Shown here piece after piece: positions 1-6,119 of a stretch of DNA of 14,013 nt (position 1 is the stretch's first letter; the number at the start of each line of letters is the position of its first letter). The position numbers and the translations under genes were made by a program. The notes beneath the pieces are model-generated. The model did no database searches. It saw nothing but the letters and a program-made list of their open reading frames with translations, and was not told the DNA's origin. Origin of the DNA: DATLHO01 sp035539855 (GTDB lineage Bacteria; Bacteroidota; Ignavibacteria; OLB7); the NCBI GenBank assembly GCA_035539855.1, contig DATLHO010000326.1, positions 1 to 14,013 of the forward strand, in the 5' to 3' direction.

Positions 1-459
1 CTCCAGATCGCAGTGCGTGTTGACCGAGATCGAGATGCGATCCACGTCCGGCAGGATCACCATCAGCCGGTCGCGGAGCCCGTTGATGCCGTCGAGCATT
101 CCGAGCTGCGTCGGCATCCCGTTGATGAGTCCGAGCAGCTCGTCGGCGGTGAGACCACTGCGTACATCGTTCGTTTTCCGGACGGTTTCCGGGATTTTCC
201 GGCTCCCGATCGGCCTTCCGAGATTGAGGTTCAGCAGGCCGATCAGCGCCCGTTCCTGATAGACGCGCCACCAGCGGTAGGCCGTCCGACGGGGAACGCC
301 GGCGGCCCCGGCGGCCTCGTCGAAGGTCAGCTCCGGCTGCGTGCGGAGCACCCTGAGAAAGCGCGCGCGGACCTCTTCCGGGCGACCGCGGTAGACGCGC
401 TCGACGTGCTCGAGCTCCTCGAGACTCTCGCTGACACTGCGGCGAACGGTCTTCGGCAT
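1..459 (-). CDS. HTH-containing regulator, C-terminal part beyond left edge
   Basis: An open frame runs from an ATG at 457-459 to the window edge without a stop (153 residues seen). A GGAG ribosome-binding site sits 8 nt before the ATG. Residues about 30-75 form a helix-turn-helix of the type found at the N-terminus of IS630-like transposases and related regulators, with core TFDEAAGAAGVPRRTAYRWW. After a basic linker, residues about 103-153 (LTADELLGLINGMP, then ILPDVDRISISVNTHCDL) recall from memory the start of a sensor-like domain in proteins that end in a LuxR HTH; this is an impression, not a search result. A transposase is the alternative, but no catalytic DDE residues are visible and no terminal inverted repeat is seen at the 5' side. 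It is divergent from the stress-protein gene at 660. The call as an HTH DNA-binding protein is fairly safe; the wider function is open. Confidence 0.6.
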   Translation of the reverse strand, partial: MPKTVRRSVSESLEELEHVERVYRGRPEEVRARFLRVLRTQPELTFDEAAGAAGVPRRTAYRWWRVYQERALIGLLNLNLGRPIGSRKIPETVRKTNDVRSGLTADELLGLINGMPTQLGMLDGINGLRDRLMVILPDVDRISISVNTHCDLE

Positions 460-659
460 CGGTGGGACTCCGGTTGTGCGGCCGCCATGGTAGCTTTTTT
501 TCGTGCCACGTTCCAGAGAAATTAAATCGGCACTAAAAGAAAGTTCCGGCCCCCTCGACGGCACATCGTTTGTCCGTCAGGCGGCGGACGTCGCTCGATC
601 GCACGGCAGGTGCGACGGCGAGGCCACCACCTACCACACGTGTTTTGAGGATAACGCCA
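460..659. promoter_or_regulatory. Divergent intergenic region with AT-rich island
   Basis: This 200-nt gap separates the divergent HTH gene (start 459) and stress-protein gene (start 660), so it should hold promoters for both. Its most AT-rich part, about 493-545, includes a T7 run and the segment AGAAATTAAATCGGCAC, unusual for this GC-rich window. GTGCC at about 504 and GGCAC at about 528 could form a loose inverted repeat. I cannot name -35/-10 boxes with confidence. Confidence 0.35.
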
Positions 660-1184
660 ATGGCAGATGTCAATCGCCCATATGTGAGCGGGATGTTCCG
701 CGACCGCGAGAGCGCGGAGAGGGCATGGGAGTCGGCGCGTACGCGCGGATACACCGAGAACGACCTTGATGTGATGATGACCGACGACACTCGGAAGAAG
801 TACTTCGACCGCGACGACGTCGTCGAGACGGAGCTCGGCAACAAGGCGCTCGAGGGCGCGGGCACCGGAGCCGCGATCGGCGGAACGCTCGGCGCGATCA
901 TCGCGGCGGTGGCAGCGGGCGTCAGCACCGTGGCGCTTCCGGGAATCGGCCTGGTCATCGCCGGACCGATCGCCGCTGCGCTCACCGGCGCCGGCGCCGG
1001 CGCCGCGACCGGCGGCATCATCGGCGCACTCGTCGGCTCCGGAATTCCCGAAGAGCGGGCAAAGGTTTACGAAGAGGGCGTCAAGAGCGGTGGGATCGTC
1101 ATGGGCGTGCGCCCGCGCAGCGACGACGACGCCGACGTGATCCATCGCGAATGGACGTCTCACGGGACGGAGATTCACCGTTAG
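660..1184 (+). CDS. YflT-like glycine-zipper general stress protein
   Basis: This 174-residue protein starts at ATG 660, preceded by GAGG at 647-650 with 9-nt spacing; the frame stays open upstream but without a better start. Residues about 7-50 (SGMFRDRESAERAWESARTR onward) resemble the N-terminal alpha/beta unit of the heat-induced YflT/GsiB-neighbour stress proteins. Residues about 64-128 are a Gly/Ala-rich glycine-zipper stretch with two possible membrane-inserting hydrophobic segments (about 73-104 and 108-127). The C-terminal part returns to YflT-like sequence (IPEERAKVYEEGVKSGGIVM). Proteins of this layout are usually membrane-associated and induced by general stress, with no known reaction. 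A GGCGCC triplet repeat near 985-1003 encodes the zipper. It converges with the ABC ATPase gene across a palindromic repeat. I am confident of the family-level layout, not of a physiological role. Confidence 0.75.
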   Translation: MADVNRPYVSGMFRDRESAERAWESARTRGYTENDLDVMMTDDTRKKYFDRDDVVETELGNKALEGAGTGAAIGGTLGAIIAAVAAGVSTVALPGIGLVIAGPIAAALTGAGAGAATGGIIGALVGSGIPEERAKVYEEGVKSGGIVMGVRPRSDDDADVIHREWTSHGTEIHR

Positions 1185-1186
1185 CA

Positions 1187-1278
1187 GTCAAAGGTCAGAA
1201 GTCAGATGTCACAAGGCGCGGGAGGCGAAAGCCCGTACGCGCCTTGTGACATCTATCATCTAACATTTGACATCTGAC
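1187..1278. repeat. Nested palindromic repeat between convergent genes
   Basis: A perfect 17-bp inverted repeat pairs 1204-1220 with 1238-1254 around a 17-nt loop. A second, partly competing repeat pairs GTCAGATGTCA at 1201-1211 with TGACATCTGAC at 1268-1278. The left flank adds degenerate GTCA/GTCAGA direct repeats (1187-1190, 1194-1199, 1201-1206). The two stems share the left arm, so only one can form at a time. It lies just after the stress-protein stop and overlaps the last codons of the ABC ATPase gene. It could act as a bidirectional terminator, but neither side has a clear T-tract, so a REP-like or MITE-like dispersed repeat is equally possible. Confidence 0.75.
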
Positions 1279-1946
1279 AAAACCCGCCCATCCCGCATCT
1301 CGACGATCCGATCCGCGATCGCTGCGACGTCGGGGTCGTGCGTTGCGACCAACAGGGTCGAGCCTTCGTCGCGCGCGAGGGTGCGGAGCATCTCGAGGAC
1401 GACGGCGCCATTCTTCGAATCGAGGTTTCCGGTCGGCTCGTCGGCCAGCAGCAGACTGGGTCGATTGACGAGAGCGCGCGCTATGGCGGTGCGCTGCATC
1501 TCGCCTCCGGAGAGCTCGTGAGGACGGTGGCTCGCGCGATGGGTCATGGCGACCTGCTCGAGCAGTGCCATTGCGCGCTCGCGCGCCTCGGCTTCTCGAC
1601 GACCGGCGAGCTCGGCGGGCAGCGTCACGTTCTCGAGCACGGTGAGGGTCGGCATCAGGTTGAAGAACTGAAAGACGATCCCGATGAGCGTCCGACGCAG
1701 CGTCACGAGCTGCCGATCGGTCGCGCCGGTGATCTCCCGACCGTCGATCGTTACCCGTCCCGACGTCGCCTGGTCGATCCCGCCGAGGATGTTCAGCAAC
1801 GTGCTCTTGCCGGATCCCGAGGCGCCTACGAGCGAGACGAGCTCGCCGCGGGCGATCGTGAGGTCAACGCCGTCGAGCGCGACGACGCCCGACGGCTGAT
1901 AGCTCTTGCGCAGTTGTTCGATCGAGACGACGAAGGGAGTGGTCAT
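1260..1946 (-). CDS. LolD/MacB-type ABC transporter ATPase
   Basis: This 228-residue protein has the full ATP-binding cassette: Walker A GASGSGKST (41-49), Q-loop Gln93 in FQFFNLMPTLTV, signature LSGGE (145-149, Glu in place of the usual Gln), Walker B LLLADE (165-170) followed by PTGNLD, and the switch His203 in ATHD. The NLMPTLTVLENV stretch and the PTGNLD motif place it with ATPases that energise lipoprotein release or MacB-type efflux. It would act at the cytoplasmic face of the inner membrane with an FtsX-like permease, but no permease is encoded nearby, so its partner must lie elsewhere. The ATG at 1944-1946 has only a weak ribosome-binding site. The last residues (about SDVKC) are read from the palindromic repeat, so the natural C-terminus may have been altered by it. 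It is divergent from the lipoprotein gene at 2016. Confidence 0.92.
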   Translation of the reverse strand: MTTPFVVSIEQLRKSYQPSGVVALDGVDLTIARGELVSLVGASGSGKSTLLNILGGIDQATSGRVTIDGREITGATDRQLVTLRRTLIGIVFQFFNLMPTLTVLENVTLPAELAGRREAEARERAMALLEQVAMTHRASHRPHELSGGEMQRTAIARALVNRPSLLLADEPTGNLDSKNGAVVLEMLRTLARDEGSTLLVATHDPDVAAIADRIVEMRDGRVLSDVKC

Positions 1947-2015
1947 TCTGCCCGTGGTTGTTCAGCCTCAAAGATGCAACGCCCGCGCTCGGTGGCATTC
2001 CGCTATTTTCGCGTG

Positions 2016-2732
2016 ATGCGCCGAACTCGAATCGCGATCGCACTGCTTCTGACGATTGGCTCCTGCGGCTCGCCGGCGCACGTGCGGACGACGCTGCCGG
2101 AGAACGTCGCGGCCGATCCGCGAGGTCTCGTCGGCATCATCGCGCCGGCGCCGACGACCGCGCTGCCGGCCGCGCTGCGCGCGATCGGCGTACCCTACCG
2201 GCTGATTCCGCCGGCCGACATCGACGAGCGGCAGCTCGAGGGACTTTCGCTCGTCGTCGTCGACGAGCGGGCCATCGACGAGCTGGCGGTCGCCCAGGCG
2301 CTGCCGCGTCTCTTCGACGACACGCGCACCGCCGGACGTCCATTGCTGATCCTGACGCAGTCGAACGAGCGCGGTGTCGAAGCGCTGCGCGCCAACGCCG
2401 CGCCGTTCGAGCCGAGACCGGTCGCCCATGGCGTCGAGCTGGCGGCTCCGCGCGGAGTCCATCGCGCGCTCGTCGCGCCGAACGTGCTGCGCGGCGACGA
2501 CATCGCGATCTTCTCCGATCGCACGACGCAGCTCGTGCGCGGACGCAATGCCCGCGCGCTCCTCGCCGGCAATCTCGATCGCCCCGATTCCTCGGCCGCG
2601 CTGGTGCGCGTGACCTACGGCAAGGGCGCCGTGTACTACGTCAGCTTCGAGCTCACCGCCGGAGCTGCCGACGGACAGCCGGCCGAGCAGCGGCTGCTGG
2701 CGAATCTCGTCAGCCTCGGACCCGGCGACTAG
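2016..2732 (+). CDS. Predicted lipoprotein, possible GATase-like fold
   Basis: The 238-residue product begins MRRTRIAIALLLTIGSCGSP, a short basic and hydrophobic signal with a lipobox IGSC that makes Cys17 the likely lipidated residue. This fixes the start at ATG 2016 (GTG 2013 is the only close alternative); the frame is open further upstream but that part is a shadow of the ABC gene. The mature part alternates beta strands and helices: VGIIAPAPTT, LSLVVVDERAI, GRPLLILTQSNERG, and near the C-terminus GKGAVYYVSFELT. This pattern recalls the class I glutamine-amidotransferase-like or ThuA-like fold, in which a late strand reports restoration or opening of a chamber, but I see no clear catalytic Cys-His-Glu set. 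No strong ribosome-binding site precedes the start. The envelope location is well supported; the fold is a guess and no function is assigned. Confidence 0.7.
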   Translation: MRRTRIAIALLLTIGSCGSPAHVRTTLPENVAADPRGLVGIIAPAPTTALPAALRAIGVPYRLIPPADIDERQLEGLSLVVVDERAIDELAVAQALPRLFDDTRTAGRPLLILTQSNERGVEALRANAAPFEPRPVAHGVELAAPRGVHRALVAPNVLRGDDIAIFSDRTTQLVRGRNARALLAGNLDRPDSSAALVRVTYGKGAVYYVSFELTAGAADGQPAEQRLLANLVSLGPGD

Positions 2733-2750
2733 CCCGGGCACCGCCGGTGG

Positions 2751-2777
2751 CTGCGCATCGCAGACTGCGCATCGCAG
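2751..2777. repeat. Tandem pair of 13-bp palindromic units
   Basis: CTGCGCATCGCAG occurs twice (2751-2763 and 2765-2777) separated by one base. Each unit is itself a CTGCG/CGCAG inverted repeat around a 3-nt centre. It sits in the 90-nt gap between the lipoprotein stop and the dehydrogenase start, so it may be part of a small terminator or an operator; neither is shown. Confidence 0.6.
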
Positions 2778-2822
2778 TCATCGTCATTCGATCACTCTCT
2801 TAACCACGAAGTCGGGAAGCGC

Positions 2823-3614
2823 ATGGATCTGGAACTCGAAGACAAGACCGCAGTCGTGACGGCGGCGAGCCATGGTATCGGCAAGGCGGTGGCGATGCGG
2901 CTCGCGCAGGAGGGAGCGAACGTCGTGATGTGCGCTCGCGGGCAGGAGGCGCTCATGTCGACCGCCGACGAGATCGCGGCGGCGACCGGTCGACGCGTCG
3001 AGTGGGTTCAGGCGGACCTCATGAAGCCAGACGAGATCGAGCTGCTCGTCGACGCAACGACGTCGGCCTTCGGCGGCATCGACGTGCTCGTCACCAACGT
3101 CGGCGGACCGAAGCGCGGCACGTTCGTGACGCTCGAGGACCGCGACTGGCGCGAGGCCATCGACCAGGTGCTCATGAGCGTCGTGCATCTGATTCGCGCC
3201 GCGATCCCGCACATGCAGGACAGTCGCTGCGGCCGCATCATCAACATCGCGTCGGTCTCGGTCAAGCAGCCGATCGAGGGACTCATGCTCTCGAACGCCC
3301 TGCGCGCCGCCACCGTCGGCATGGCCAAGACGCTTGCCGGCGAGCTCGCACCCTTCAACATCCTCGTCAACAACGTCGCGCCCGGCTACACGCTGACCAA
3401 TCGCATCTACGACCTCGCGATCGAGGAGGCGAAGATCCTCGGACTCTCGCACGAGGAGGTGATGCAGCGCTACCATGCGCACATCCCGCTCGGCCGCATG
3501 GGCCGTCCGGAGGAGATCGCCGACGTCGTCGCGTTCCTCGCGTCGTCTCGCTCGAGCTACATCACCGGCGCGACGATTCCGATCGATGGCGGATACTCGC
3601 AGGGGCTTCTCTGA
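2823..3614 (+). CDS. Atypical short-chain dehydrogenase/reductase lacking the catalytic Tyr/Lys
   Basis: This 263-residue protein has the SDR Rossmann fold. The cofactor loop is TAASHGIG (13-20), in which Ala replaces the first Gly of the usual TGxxxGIG. VTNVGGP (90-96) stands in for the NNAG motif, and a Ser is present in NIASVSV (141-147). Where classical SDRs have YxxxK, this protein has LSNALRAATVG: aligning RAATVG with the usual KAALIG puts Ser157 at the Tyr position and Arg161 at the Lys position. VNNVAPGYTLTNR (182-194) and the C-terminal ITGATIPIDGGYSQG are normal for the family. The LSNALRAA substitution is typical of the FabG-like subgroup described as lacking the catalytic tetrad, so this is a family trait and not damage. 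The reaction is unknown, and a standard ketoreductase mechanism is doubtful. GGGAAG lies just before the ATG. The next gene follows after 37 nt and is probably cotranscribed. Confidence 0.9.
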   Translation: MDLELEDKTAVVTAASHGIGKAVAMRLAQEGANVVMCARGQEALMSTADEIAAATGRRVEWVQADLMKPDEIELLVDATTSAFGGIDVLVTNVGGPKRGTFVTLEDRDWREAIDQVLMSVVHLIRAAIPHMQDSRCGRIINIASVSVKQPIEGLMLSNALRAATVGMAKTLAGELAPFNILVNNVAPGYTLTNRIYDLAIEEAKILGLSHEEVMQRYHAHIPLGRMGRPEEIADVVAFLASSRSSYITGATIPIDGGYSQGLL

Positions 3615-3651
3615 CGGCCGGATCGGCTCTCACGTGCATTAACACCGACCC

Positions 3652-4851
3652 ATGATTCCCGAGCTACGACGCGCGTTCAACGAGGCGTTCAGCGAGCGCC
3701 GCTATCAGCGGTTCCTTCAGCGGCTCGATCATCGCTGTCGGTCGTCGATCCCCTTCCGGATTTCGGAGACGCCTCTGTTCATCCCGAAGGCGATCCAGCG
3801 GCAGTGCGAGGAAGCGGCGATCGCGCTCGCGTTGCAGGCGCACGACCCGGCCTACCTGCGTGTCTCCGACGAAACGCTGCGTCCGGAGTACACCGTCGCG
3901 AACCAGACCGAGCGCTCGACGTTCCTGACGATCGACTTCGCGATGGCCGTCGACGCCGGCGGCACGATCGTGCCGCGACTGATCGAGATGCAGGGATTCC
4001 CCTCGCTCATGGGATTCCAGCTCGCGTTCTGCGAGCTCGCCCAGGAGCATTACGCGCTGCCGACCGAGCTCGGCTACCTCAACGGCGGACACAGTCGCTC
4101 GGAGTTCCTGGCGATCCTTCACGAGGCGATCGTCGCCGACGAGGATCCGGAGAATGTGGTGCTGCTCGAGCTCGATCCGTGGGCGCAGAAGACGAGCGCT
4201 GACTTCGCGATGATCCGCGAGATGCTCGGCATCGTCGTCGCCGACATCCGGTACGTGCGCAGGATCGGCCGGCGACTGCACTACGAGGAGAACGGTCGCT
4301 GGATCCCCATCCACCGCATCTACAACCGCGCGATCGTCGACGAGATCGAGCGCCGGCAGGTGAGCCTTCCCTTCGAATGGAGCGACGACCTCGATGTCAC
4401 GTGGGCGGGACATCCGAACTGGTACTTCCGCATCAGCAAGTTCGCCCTACCCTACCTCAACCATCCCTCCGTGCCCGAGACGAGGTTTCTCTCGGAGGTC
4501 GACGAGATCCCCGAGGATCTCGACAACTACGTCCTGAAGCCGCTGTATTCGTTCGCAGGTGCCGGTGTGAGCGTGGGTCCGACGCGCGAGGAGGTGCTCG
4601 GCGTGCGGCCGGAGCAGCGCGAGCGCTACGTACTGCAGCGCCGCGTGCAGTATGCCGACGCGATCGAGACGCCGGAGGGTCCGACGAAGGCGGAGGTGCG
4701 GGTGATGCTCGTGTGGCGTCCGGGCGAGGATGCGCCGCGACCGGTGATCGGCCTTGTGCGCATGGGCCGCGGACGGCTCATGGGCGTCGACCAGAACACC
4801 GGGCTGCGATGGATCGGCGCCGGATGCAACTTCTTCGAACCCGACCGCTAG
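3652..4851 (+). CDS. Uncharacterised protein with ATP-grasp-like motifs
   Basis: This 399-residue soluble protein has no signal peptide or membrane segment. Its C-terminal half carries features expected of an ATP-grasp ligase: NYVLKPLYSFAGAGVSVGPT (292-311) looks like the ATP-binding Lys (Lys296) followed by a Gly-rich loop; YVLQRRVQY (326-334) and KAEVRVMLVW (346-355) would be the following strands with an acidic residue (Glu348); and MGVDQNTGLRWIGAGCNFF (377-395) could supply late metal-binding residues. The N-terminal half holds a conserved-looking IEMQGFPSLMGFQ (111-123). If it is an ATP-grasp enzyme it would join a carboxylate to an amine or thiol through an acyl phosphate; the substrates are unknown. 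ATG 3652 is the only sensible start, as an upstream in-frame GTG at 3634 is followed by a stop. It converges with the regulator gene, the two stops lying 4 bp apart. The fold is inferred from motifs by eye. Confidence 0.75.
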   Translation: MIPELRRAFNEAFSERRYQRFLQRLDHRCRSSIPFRISETPLFIPKAIQRQCEEAAIALALQAHDPAYLRVSDETLRPEYTVANQTERSTFLTIDFAMAVDAGGTIVPRLIEMQGFPSLMGFQLAFCELAQEHYALPTELGYLNGGHSRSEFLAILHEAIVADEDPENVVLLELDPWAQKTSADFAMIREMLGIVVADIRYVRRIGRRLHYEENGRWIPIHRIYNRAIVDEIERRQVSLPFEWSDDLDVTWAGHPNWYFRISKFALPYLNHPSVPETRFLSEVDEIPEDLDNYVLKPLYSFAGAGVSVGPTREEVLGVRPEQRERYVLQRRVQYADAIETPEGPTKAEVRVMLVWRPGEDAPRPVIGLVRMGRGRLMGVDQNTGLRWIGAGCNFFEPDR

Positions 4852-4855
4852 CGGC

Positions 4856-5386
4856 CTAGACGCTCGTCAGATACGTCGAGAGATTCGTCGAGCCCGGCAG
4901 CGACAGTTTCCGACGGATCCAGTAGCGGTGGCTCTCGATGTTGCGCACCGACGTGCGCAGCAGGCCCGCGATCTCGCGCGTGCGCATGTTCAACTGCAGG
5001 AGCGAGCAGATCTTCAGCTCGGTCGGCGTCAGCATCGGAAAGCGTGCCGACAGCCGCCGGATGAACGAACGCTTGGACTGATCGAGCCATTCGTCGAACG
5101 TCCTGCGCGACGTCCGCCGCGAGGTGCCGTCACCGATCGTCTCGAGGAGCTTTTCGACGCGCGGTCGGGAGGCGTCGTCGCAGTCACGGAGTATCCTCAC
5201 GAGCTGCTGCCGCGCCTGCCGCAGCAGTCGGTTGCTCTGCGCAATCGCGAGCTCGAGCTCGGCGAGCTCCTGCTGTTGTCGCTCCACCGTCTCACGAAGC
5301 TCGTTGGTCTGTCGCTGCCGTGCGTCGTCGGGGGACGACGGAGCGCCTGGGCGGCGACGTCGGGCCGGACGTCGTTCGCCAAACAC
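4856..5386 (-). CDS. Coiled-coil protein with C-terminal LuxR-type HTH
   Basis: This 176-residue protein starts at GTG 5386, chosen because a perfect AGGAGG lies 5 nt upstream. After a basic, probably disordered N-terminus, residues about 24-66 are a Gln/Leu/Glu-rich coiled coil (ELRETVERQQQELAELELAI). Residues 116-171 are a LuxR-like DNA-binding domain: LTPTELKICSLLQLNMRTRE, then IAGLLRTSVRNIESHRYWIR with SVRNIESHR as recognition helix. There is no receiver, PAS or other sensor domain, so it may be constitutive, work as an oligomer, or respond through a partner. It follows the second pilin-like gene by 45 nt on the same strand and is therefore the likely last gene of the pilus operon and a candidate for its autoregulator. 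It resembles the C-terminal part of the TPR regulator at 11484-13025, including the RRL(S/A)(A/E)RFP stretch before the HTH. Confidence 0.85.
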   Translation of the reverse strand: MFGERRPARRRRPGAPSSPDDARQRQTNELRETVERQQQELAELELAIAQSNRLLRQARQQLVRILRDCDDASRPRVEKLLETIGDGTSRRTSRRTFDEWLDQSKRSFIRRLSARFPMLTPTELKICSLLQLNMRTREIAGLLRTSVRNIESHRYWIRRKLSLPGSTNLSTYLTSV

Positions 5387-5391
5387 ATCAC

Positions 5392-5397
5392 CCTCCT
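5392..5397 (-). promoter_or_regulatory. Strong ribosome-binding site, AGGAGG
   Basis: A perfect AGGAGG on the minus strand, 5 nt before GTG 5386, decides the start of the coiled-coil LuxR regulator. It is the strongest such site in the cluster; the pilin, chaperone and usher starts have only weak ones. Confidence 0.75.
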
Positions 5398-5431
5398 CAA
5401 GATCGAAATGAGCGTCCCGCCTGCCGGCTCG

Positions 5432-6064
5432 CTAGTCGCGGCTCTGCACGTCGGGAATCGTGAAGTACTCGTCGTCGTCGGCGTCGCCGGGTTGCGGGGC
5501 CGGAGACTGTCCCGGACCCGGATCGTTCGCTCCGGTGTATTCGGCCGTCACGACGACGCCTCCAAGATACGCGCCGCGCTGCTGGGACGGGCTAGCCAGA
5601 ACGGATCCGCCGATGCGAAGCAGGATGCGCCCGATCTGGGCGGCCGGCGTCGATGAGAGCGGCATCCTGACCACCTCGACGAGCTCTCCGGATTCGAAGG
5701 GCGTCCACGTCTGGCCGTCGTCGACGCTGTACGCGCAGTTCGCACCCGTCGTCATCAGTGTCAGCGAGTTGGACTGCAGATCGCTCACTGCCGGCGACTG
5801 CGCGTCGAGGTCGTCGATCGCGACGGTGATCGTCACCCACCGATGCGCCTTTGCGGTGATGAGGAACTGCGCGGCCTCGGGCATGTCGTAGGTGATCTCG
5901 CGCTCCTCGCCCGGCGCGATCGCTCCGATCTGGATCTGGCTGACCGGCGTGACCTCGACCGGAATCGGCTCACCGGCGCGCGCCGTCGCCGCCACGACGA
6001 TCATCCATGTCAGGACGCCCGCAGCCACGCGGGCGCGTTTCACCGTCATCGTATTCGGCTTCAT
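5432..6064 (-). CDS. DUF4402-like pilus subunit, possible tip or minor pilin
   Basis: The 210-residue product has a signal peptide (basic MKPNTMTVKRARVAA, hydrophobic to about 28, cleavage near ARA-GE at 30/31), which supports ATG 6064 over upstream in-frame ATGs such as 6127 that overlaps the usher stop. The mature part looks like a beta-sandwich: IGAIAPGEEREITYDMPE, AAQFLITAKAHRWVTITVAI (64-83), and C-terminal IGGSVLASPSQQRGAYLGGV followed by VVTAEY (to 176). The GG-x-QQRGAY-x-G pattern matches the end of DUF4402 proteins, which are pilin-like subunits of archaic chaperone-usher systems, and it recurs in the pilin at 9836-10510. It carries one Cys (110) and an unusual Pro/Gly-rich, acidic tail (about 179-210, with DADDDE). 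Its place after the usher matches tip-subunit genes in Csu-type operons; export, chaperone binding and assembly at the cell surface are inferred from this context. Confidence 0.75.
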   Translation of the reverse strand: MKPNTMTVKRARVAAGVLTWMIVVAATARAGEPIPVEVTPVSQIQIGAIAPGEEREITYDMPEAAQFLITAKAHRWVTITVAIDDLDAQSPAVSDLQSNSLTLMTTGANCAYSVDDGQTWTPFESGELVEVVRMPLSSTPAAQIGRILLRIGGSVLASPSQQRGAYLGGVVVTAEYTGANDPGPGQSPAPQPGDADDDEYFTIPDVQSRD

Positions 6065-6119
6065 GGTGCTGTTCTCATCTCGCCCAACTGGTGCATGATT
6101 TCGGTTTCCGTTCGCGTGC

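Noticed and set aside
985..1010. GGCGCC triplet repeat as a possible regulatory element
   Set aside because: It is explained by Gly-Ala codons of the glycine zipper.
1338..2015. Long 5' extension of the lipoprotein frame
   Set aside because: It overlaps the ABC ATPase gene antisense; the lipobox signal at 2016 marks the true start.
4852..4855. Shared terminator between the convergent genes ending at 4851 and 4856
   Set aside because: Only 4 bp separate the stops and no hairpin with T-tracts is evident around them.
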